NCBI GenBank assembly: GCA_017616955.1
Contig: JAFZXD010000290.1
Span: 1-10,638 of the forward strand
DNA: 10,638 nucleotides
Direction: 5' to 3'
From: Eubacterium sp.
GTDB lineage: Bacteria; Bacillota; Clostridia; Lachnospirales; Lachnospiraceae
Of the stretch, positions 6,679-10,638 are shown in pieces. The notes beneath the pieces were generated by a model, which was given only the letters and a program-made list of their open reading frames with translations, was not told where the DNA came from and made no database searches. Both the position numbers and the translations under genes were made by a program. Positions within the stretch are counted from its first letter, which is position 1. Every line of letters starts with the position of its first letter.

Positions 6679-7194
6679 ATGGGCAGACGTTCTACAAAGG
6701 AAAATAAGAATATATACTTTACCACTCGAGAAGAGGCCGGTCTTACCCGTGCTCAGGCCAGTGAGCTTATGGAATATGTTTCCGAAAGCCGAATTGATAA
6801 GATAGAAAATGACAGAACGATAGTTCAGCCTTCTGATATCACAGCCATGGCCAAGGCATACAAAAAACCGGGACTCTGTAACTATTACTGTACACATGAA
6901 TGCAGCATCGGCAAAGATACAGTAGCTGAACTTCAGCCATCGAATTTTTCCGAGCTTTCACTCAGTATATTTAATACATTGAATCAGTTGAATTCACAGA
7001 AAGAAAGACTTTTGGAGATTGCCGAAGACGGAACCGTTCGTGAAGACGAGGCTGATGACTTTGTAGCTATCCAGGAGAATCTGAATAAGATGTCTGCTAC
7101 TATCGAATCATTAAAACTCTGGGTTAACCAGGCTATAGCAGATGGAAAGATTGAGAAAGAATATCTTGAAGAAGCTCACGATAGAATGAACTAG
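6679..7194 (+). CDS. Helix-turn-helix (XRE-like) regulator with a CX3CX3C motif
   Basis: 171 residues from the ATG at 6679, with GAGGTG (6667-6672) six bases ahead. An in-frame GTG at 6670 lies inside that ribosome site and is not used. Residues about 10-62 form a compact helical domain reading like an XRE-type helix-turn-helix (EEAGLTRAQASEL, then RIDKIENDR). Directly after it comes Cys67-x3-Cys71-x3-Cys75 with His73 in between (CNYYCTHEC), a possible metal, iron-sulfur or thiol-sensing site. The C-terminal half (about 88-165) is two charged amphipathic helices, probably a coiled coil for dimerisation. I recall similar conserved proteins in Lachnospiraceae, of unknown function. It is transcribed divergently from cysK and carries an operator-like palindrome at its own promoter, so control of cysteine synthesis is a reasonable hypothesis but unproven. 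It ends at a shared terminator with proC. Confidence 0.88.
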   Translation: MGRRSTKENKNIYFTTREEAGLTRAQASELMEYVSESRIDKIENDRTIVQPSDITAMAKAYKKPGLCNYYCTHECSIGKDTVAELQPSNFSELSLSIFNTLNQLNSQKERLLEIAEDGTVREDEADDFVAIQENLNKMSATIESLKLWVNQAIADGKIEKEYLEEAHDRMN

Positions 7195-7219
7195 AAATAA
7201 TCAGAATGAATTAGAATAA
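7183..7219 (+). repeat. Short tandem duplication across the regulator stop codon
   Basis: AGAATGAACTAGAAATAA (7183-7200) is followed by the near copy AGAATGAATTAGAATAA (7203-7219), a 20-base period. The first copy encodes the final Arg-Met-Asn-stop. The second is an out-of-frame echo beyond the stop. It is a small local duplication with no clear role. Confidence 0.5.
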
Positions 7220-7235
7220 AATGTTTTAAAAAACT

Positions 7236-7265
7236 AAGCCGCCGGAATAATTCCGACGGCTTTTT
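7236..7265. terminator. Bidirectional terminator between the regulator and proC
   Basis: AAGCCGCCGGAA (7236-7247) pairs with TTCCGACGGCTT (7251-7262) with one mismatch on the plus strand (a G-U pair on the minus). TTTTT follows on the plus side and TTAGTTTTTT on the minus side, so it can stop both converging transcripts. It lies only five bases from the proC stop codon. Confidence 0.9.
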
Positions 7266-7267
7266 GC

Positions 7268-8062
7268 TTACAAACGTTTAGATACTTCAGCTGCAGCTTC
7301 CATAGCATCTATAAGACTTGCTCTGAAACCTGCTTCTTCCAGAACCTGTACAGCCTCTATGGTTGTACCTGCAGGCGAACATACCATGTCCTTCAGTTCT
7401 CCCGGATGCTTTCCGGTCTCGAGAACCATTTTCGCACTACCGAGAACTGCCTGTGCAGCAAACTTATACGCCTGTGCTCTTGGCATACCAAGCTTTACTG
7501 CTCCGTCTGCCATAGCTTCTATCATCATGAAAACATATGCCGGCGAGCTTCCTGATACAGCAACTACCGCATCCATAAGTTTCTCCGGAACTATTTCTGC
7601 ATTTCCAAAAGATGAAAGAATCTTAAGTGCTGTTTGAAGATCGTCTTCAGATACATTTTCACTTGGGCTAACACCCGTCATGCCTTCTCCGACAAGAGCC
7701 GGTGTGTTTGGCATAGTTCTGACGATTTTTAGATTTCTTCCGAATGCTTCGTTATACCAGGCGATAGTCTTACCTGCTACGATTGATATGATAAGCTGAT
7801 TATCATCTACAGCATCCTTTATCTCTTCAACAACGATAGGAACAACCTGTGGTTTTACTGCCAGAAGAAGTACTTCTGAATTCTTAACAACATCGATATT
7901 GCTGTTAGTGGCATTTATACCGAAGTTATCCTGTGCTTTCTTCCTCTCTGCTTCAATAGGTGTTGAACAGATTATCTCCTTTGCGGAAATGATGTCTTTC
8001 TTAATAATTCCACCGATTATGGCACTTGCCATATTTCCGGCACCTATGATCCCAAGCTTCAC
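7268..8062 (-). CDS. proC: Pyrroline-5-carboxylate reductase
   Basis: 264 residues, normal length. It catalyses the last step of proline synthesis, reducing 1-pyrroline-5-carboxylate with NAD(P)H in the cytoplasm. The N-terminal Rossmann fold shows GAGNMA at 7-12 and the AVKPQ strand end at 68-72. MPNTPALVGEG (117-127), the SGSSPAY helix start (170-176) and SPAGTT (229-234) are the family signatures of the substrate site and the C-terminal dimerisation domain. Translation starts at a GTG (8062-8060); MKLGIIGAGN fits the family start and GGAGG lies nine bases ahead. It follows two small membrane-protein genes with a 33-base gap and no visible terminator or promoter, so it is probably the last gene of a three-gene operon. 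The terminator at 7236-7262 ends it. Confidence 0.97.
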   Translation of the reverse strand: MKLGIIGAGNMASAIIGGIIKKDIISAKEIICSTPIEAERKKAQDNFGINATNSNIDVVKNSEVLLLAVKPQVVPIVVEEIKDAVDDNQLIISIVAGKTIAWYNEAFGRNLKIVRTMPNTPALVGEGMTGVSPSENVSEDDLQTALKILSSFGNAEIVPEKLMDAVVAVSGSSPAYVFMMIEAMADGAVKLGMPRAQAYKFAAQAVLGSAKMVLETGKHPGELKDMVCSPAGTTIEAVQVLEEAGFRASLIDAMEAAAEVSKRL

Positions 8063-8095
8063 GTTTTAAATCCTCCAAGTTAATTGAAATATATT

Positions 8096-8404
8096 TTAAT
8101 TCTTACGGAGTGCGGCTCTTACAGATCCCTTTGGATCGGTTATAAGGAGTCTTACAACCCATATAACAAGTCCAAGTGCTACTACCGCGAGTCCGAGAAA
8201 TGTATCGTTCAGCATATCTTCAAGTGCAGGTGTAAAGTACTCTGCCTGAAGCTCAACATACTCAAATATTGCATCGACGAGCCACATTATAGATGCTCCC
8301 CAGTATAAAAAGAGAAGTATTCCGAGTCGCATGTTATCGTCTTTGCGATTATACCACTTTACAGTTGCGATGACAGCTGCAAATACAGTAATAAGTAATG
8401 TCAT
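8096..8404 (-). CDS. 102-residue membrane protein, uncharacterised (second of a pair)
   Basis: 102 residues with three probable membrane segments: about 2-17, 26-48 (LGILLFLYWGASIMWLVDAIF) and 68-88. A short acidic stretch (about 50-66) lies between the second and third. The basic tail DPKGSVRAALRKN should be cytoplasmic. No catalytic motif is obvious. The ribosome site GGAGGGG overlaps the stop codon of the upstream gene and sits six bases ahead of the ATG; the two genes are 12 bases apart, so they are tightly coupled and the products probably act together. I recall similar small pairs in clostridia annotated only as hypothetical proteins. A role as subunits of a membrane complex is inference. 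Confidence 0.85.
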   Translation of the reverse strand: MTLLITVFAAVIATVKWYNRKDDNMRLGILLFLYWGASIMWLVDAIFEYVELQAEYFTPALEDMLNDTFLGLAVVALGLVIWVVRLLITDPKGSVRAALRKN

Positions 8405-8416
8405 ACATTTCCCCTC

Positions 8417-8833
8417 CTATACTGTTTCCACTGAAGAATCATTTTCTTCACTACGCTTCATTATAGAATCTGCCGCAACGCATATACCTATCCACACGAG
8501 TGTGATAAGTACTGCCATACTTACACCGACAGTCGCCATCTCATGAAGCATTTCCGCAGTATCCGCAGGGTCTGACATGGCTGTCAGGAACGGGAACCAT
8601 GCCACTATTTCTCCATGCCATATATGCTCAAAAAGCAGTAGAACCGATCCACCCCAAAGCATATTTGAAAGCCATTTCAGTTTTCTGCCGAGCGGAACTT
8701 TGACGCTTTTCGTTTCAGAAACATTTGAATCCGAAGTCTTACTTTCTTCAATACTTAATTCTTTTTTTTCTTCAACTTTTTCTGCAACAGTAACTACTGC
8801 AGCTTCAACAGCTGATACGATAAAACAAGCCAT
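8417..8833 (-). CDS. 138-residue membrane protein with a His/Glu-rich segment, uncharacterised (first of a pair)
   Basis: 138 residues from the ATG at 8833, with GGAGG six bases ahead. The N-terminus (MACFIVSAVEAAVVTVAEKV) is hydrophobic to amphipathic, followed by an acidic, Ser-rich linker (about 20-45). Two membrane segments follow at about 56-83 and 101-122, ending in a charged tail. Between and within them are two clusters of possible metal ligands: E69-H70-x-x-H73-x-E75 beside the first segment, and E94-x-x-H97-E98 just before the second. Such residues at a membrane surface could bind a metal or heme, but I cannot show conservation. It is the first gene of an operon with the 102-residue membrane protein and proC, behind a good promoter. 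I recall close relatives across clostridia without assigned function. Confidence 0.86.
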   Translation of the reverse strand: MACFIVSAVEAAVVTVAEKVEEKKELSIEESKTSDSNVSETKSVKVPLGRKLKWLSNMLWGGSVLLLFEHIWHGEIVAWFPFLTAMSDPADTAEMLHEMATVGVSMAVLITLVWIGICVAADSIMKRSEENDSSVETV

Positions 8834-8875
8834 ATGATACCTCCTGCTTTTATGACATTTAATAACTACTTTTGT

Positions 8876-8905
8876 ATTTTATCCTTTATGTATTAATACT
8901 GTCAA
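8876..8905 (-). promoter_or_regulatory. Promoter of the membrane-pair/proC operon
   Basis: On the minus strand a perfect TTGACA (8905-8900) is followed after 18 bases by TAAAAT (8881-8876), five of six. Transcription would begin near 8869, about 36 bases before the first ATG at 8833. Confidence 0.75.
8890..8899. promoter_or_regulatory. 10-base palindrome in the promoter spacer
   Basis: GTATTAATAC is self-complementary and directly abuts the -35 box of the operon promoter, filling the first part of the spacer. A repressor or a MerR-type activator could act there. At this length in AT-rich DNA chance is possible. Confidence 0.25.
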
Positions 8906-8930
8906 ATAATTATTTGCTATACCGTTATAA

Positions 8931-8959
8931 AAGGCTTCACCCATATCGGATGAAGCCTT
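8931..8959 (-). terminator. Terminator of metF
   Basis: AAGGCTTCA (8931-8939) pairs perfectly with TGAAGCCTT (8951-8959); inner CC/GG pairs extend the stem around a short loop. On the minus strand CCTTTTATAAC follows. It begins six bases past the metF stop. Confidence 0.85.
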
Positions 8960-8965
8960 AATTTA

Positions 8966-9826
8966 TTAAACTATATTTCTGATTCCCTCACAGATCCTTC
9001 TGGCTACAAGCGGATTATTCATTGTGTAGAGATGAATTCCCGGGATGTCGCTTACAAGAAGATCTATGATCTGACTCAGCGCATATGACATTCCTGCATC
9101 GAATAGTGCCGCTTTGTTGTTCTCATATCTGTCGATGATCTTCTGAAATCTCTCAGGAAATGTGGCATTGCACATGCTCACCATTCTCTTAATCTGAGCC
9201 GCATTTATAACAGGCATAACACCCGGTACGATCGGAACATCTATATCAGCGATCTTGCAATCTTCGCAGAAGTTGAAGAACATACTGTTATCAAAGAAGA
9301 GCTGTGACAGCAGAATCTCTGCACCGGCATCAACCTTCTTCTTGAGTGCCTTTATCTCTTCTACTCTTCCTTCTGATTCCGGATGACATTCCGGATAGCA
9401 TGCTCCCAGAAGACAGAAATCATATTTTGGCTTCAGGTATTCTATAAGATCGGATGAATATTTAAAATCATCCTTTTCCTGAATATTAGGCGATCTGTCA
9501 CCACGAAGTGCGAGGACATTTTCAATTCCCTCAGCCTGCATCTCTTTTGCAAAACTATCTATCTCTTCCTTGCTGTAATGAAGACATGTCAGATGAACAA
9601 CCGGCTCAACATGATATTCATTCTTTATCTTCTTTGCAAGTTCGATGGTGCGGTTGCGATTAACACTTCCGCCGGCTCCGAATGTCACGCTGATAAAATC
9701 CGGCTTAAGCTCGGTCAGTACCTCAAGCGTTTCATCAATATTCTCCAGATCTGCATCTTTCTTTGGTGGGAATATCTCAAACGAAAGAGTTCTGTCCTTT
9801 TTCTTATATATATCTGTAATCTTCAT
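8966..9826 (-). CDS. metF: 5,10-methylenetetrahydrofolate reductase
   Basis: 286 residues. It reduces 5,10-methylene- to 5-methyl-tetrahydrofolate, the methyl donor for methionine synthesis, using FAD in a TIM barrel. Family residues visible are E17 in SFEIFPPK, D110 in ALRGDRSP, GACYPECHP (141-149), Q175 in LLSQLFFDN, PGVMPV (201-206) and HLYTMNN (265-271). I chose the ATG at 9826 because MKITDIYKKK matches the family N-terminus. Longer readings, from a TTG at 9895 or ATGs at 9871 and 9868, add residues the family lacks and overlap the promoter. The ribosome site is weak (TTGGAT). It lies downstream of metE on the same strand, behind a terminator and its own promoter. A short acetogen-type MetF working with a partner protein is less likely, since no metV is next to it. 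Confidence 0.96.
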   Translation of the reverse strand: MKITDIYKKKDRTLSFEIFPPKKDADLENIDETLEVLTELKPDFISVTFGAGGSVNRNRTIELAKKIKNEYHVEPVVHLTCLHYSKEEIDSFAKEMQAEGIENVLALRGDRSPNIQEKDDFKYSSDLIEYLKPKYDFCLLGACYPECHPESEGRVEEIKALKKKVDAGAEILLSQLFFDNSMFFNFCEDCKIADIDVPIVPGVMPVINAAQIKRMVSMCNATFPERFQKIIDRYENNKAALFDAGMSYALSQIIDLLVSDIPGIHLYTMNNPLVARRICEGIRNIV

Positions 9827-9866
9827 ATCTTTTGTATCCAATCTATTATTTTTTGAACTATATGCC

Positions 9867-9895
9867 ATCATAAGGTAAAACGACTCATATTTCAA
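9867..9895 (-). promoter_or_regulatory. Promoter of metF
   Basis: On the minus strand TTGAAA (9895-9890) and TATGAT (9872-9867) are exactly 17 bases apart, each close to consensus. Transcription would start near 9860, about 34 bases before the ATG at 9826. The short leader leaves no room for a SAM riboswitch. Confidence 0.6.
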
Positions 9896-9897
9896 TC

Positions 9898-9938
9898 AAA
9901 AGTTGACAGTTGAAATCAGATTTGAACTGTCAACTTTT
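9898..9938 (-). terminator. Terminator of metE
   Basis: AGTTGACAGTT (9901-9911) pairs perfectly with AACTGTCAACT (9925-9935), and AAA/TTT extend it to 14 pairs. AAATC/GATTT in the loop can add a few inner pairs. On the minus strand TTTTGATTG follows; on the plus strand TTTTTG follows. It begins five bases past the metE stop. Confidence 0.85.
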
Positions 9939-9943
9939 TGAAG

Positions 9944-10638
9944 TTAGGCTTCGCGGATTATGTTTGCGGCAGCAACAAGGTTGATAAGGCTGGCCTTTGT
10001 TTCGATGTCTCCTCTTGTCTTGAGTCCGCAGTCAGGGTTAACCCAGAGCTTTTTGTCTTCTATCTTTTCGCGCATCTTTGTGAGCGCTGTGACTATCTCA
10101 TCTACAGAAGGAACTCTAGGACTGTGAATGTCGTAAACTCCCGGTCCTACTTCTGTCTTGAAGTTATTTTCCTTCAGTGAATCAAGAATCTGAAGGTCAG
10201 ATCTTGATGCCTCAAATGTTATAACATCTGCATCCATCGCATCAATTGCTGGGATAATATCTGTAAACTCACTGTAACACATATGTGTGTGAATCTGAGT
10301 TTCAGGCTTAACACCACTGTGTACAAGTCTGAATGCAGGGATTGCCCAGTCAAGATACTCTGAATACCAGTCTGAACGTCTGAGTGGAAGTTTCTCTCTG
10401 AGAGCTGCTTCATCAATCTGGATGATGTTGATTCCATTTGCCTCCAGATCAAGAACTTCATCACGAATTGCAAGCGCGATCTGAAGTGTGCTCTCTTTGA
10501 TTGAGATATCTTCTCTTGGGAATGACCAGTTAAGTATGGTAACAGGTCCTGTAAGCATTCCCTTTACAGGCTTATCTGTACATGACTTAGCGTACTTTGA
10601 CCATTCAACGGTGATAGACTGCTTTCTTGATACATCAC
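9944..10638 (-). CDS. metE: Cobalamin-independent methionine synthase, C-terminal part (partial)
   Basis: The frame is open from the right edge to the TAA at 9946-9944, giving 231 codons of the C-terminal catalytic domain; the start lies beyond the window. MetE transfers the methyl group of 5-methyltetrahydrofolate (polyglutamate) to homocysteine, using zinc and no vitamin B12. Visible signatures are [37 protein letters not shown], and the zinc ligands: the second His and the Cys of HTHMCYSEF, the Glu of ITFEASRSD, and the Cys of [25 protein letters not shown] is also typical. An internal ATG at 10558 is part of the conserved GMLTGPVT motif and is not the start. The terminator at 9898-9938 separates it from metF, which supplies its methyl donor. 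Confidence 0.97.
   Translation of the reverse strand, partial: DVSRKQSITVEWSKYAKSCTDKPVKGMLTGPVTILNWSFPREDISIKESTLQIALAIRDEVLDLEANGINIIQIDEAALREKLPLRRSDWYSEYLDWAIPAFRLVHSGVKPETQIHTHMCYSEFTDIIPAIDAMDADVITFEASRSDLQILDSLKENNFKTEVGPGVYDIHSPRVPSVDEIVTALTKMREKIEDKKLWVNPDCGLKTRGDIETKASLINLVAAANIIREA

Noticed and set aside
9827..9895. Longer MetF starting at a TTG (9895) or ATGs near 9868-9871
   Set aside because: Those starts overlap the promoter elements and add residues absent from the family; no ribosome site precedes them.
1..10638. Mobile elements, CRISPR arrays, tRNA or rRNA genes, phage genes
   Set aside because: No transposase, integrase, long inverted repeats, regularly spaced repeats or RNA gene signatures were seen on either strand.

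Overview
The window reads as chromosomal DNA of an AT-rich, low-GC anaerobic Firmicute, most likely a member of the Lachnospiraceae. The evidence is strong AGGAGG-type ribosome sites, sigma-A-like promoters, a secreted BspA-type leucine-rich-repeat protein with the lysine-rich C-terminus familiar from that family, and a small helix-turn-helix protein with a CNYYC-type cysteine motif that I associate with Lachnospiraceae. This assignment is inference from style and families. No marker RNA gene is present. Most genes are on the minus strand.

Left part (1-4036), cell surface: a secreted protein runs off the left edge (minus, start at 1045). A 482-base gap follows, holding a 49-residue membrane peptide gene on the plus strand with a near-consensus promoter. 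Then comes a 749-residue secreted BspA-type protein (minus, start at 3777). Its upstream region carries a 15-base palindrome and a 13-base direct repeat.

Middle part (4037-7265), housekeeping and sulfur: the ribosome-associated GTPase gene hflX and cysteine synthase cysK are both on the minus strand, separated by hairpins. Divergent from cysK is a helix-turn-helix regulator gene on the plus strand with a CX3CX3C motif. A perfect 14-base palindrome overlaps its -10 box. The shared 268-base region holds promoters for both directions. A bidirectional terminator closes the convergent regulator/proC pair.

Right part (7266-10638), amino acid and methyl metabolism: a three-gene minus-strand operon consists of two small uncharacterised membrane proteins followed by proC, led by a TTGACA/TAAAAT promoter with a palindrome inside its spacer. 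Then come metF (5,10-methylenetetrahydrofolate reductase) and the C-terminal third of metE (cobalamin-independent methionine synthase), which runs off the right edge. MetF makes the methyl donor that MetE uses, and CysK supplies cysteine, so sulfur amino acid synthesis is over-represented here. MetE indicates that methionine can be made without vitamin B12.

The enzymes are ordinary. The parts most worth a second look are the cysteine-motif regulator with its operator-like palindrome beside cysK, the two-gene membrane module ahead of proC, the 49-residue membrane peptide, and the tetraloop hairpin in the hflX leader. I see no mobile element, CRISPR array, tRNA or rRNA.
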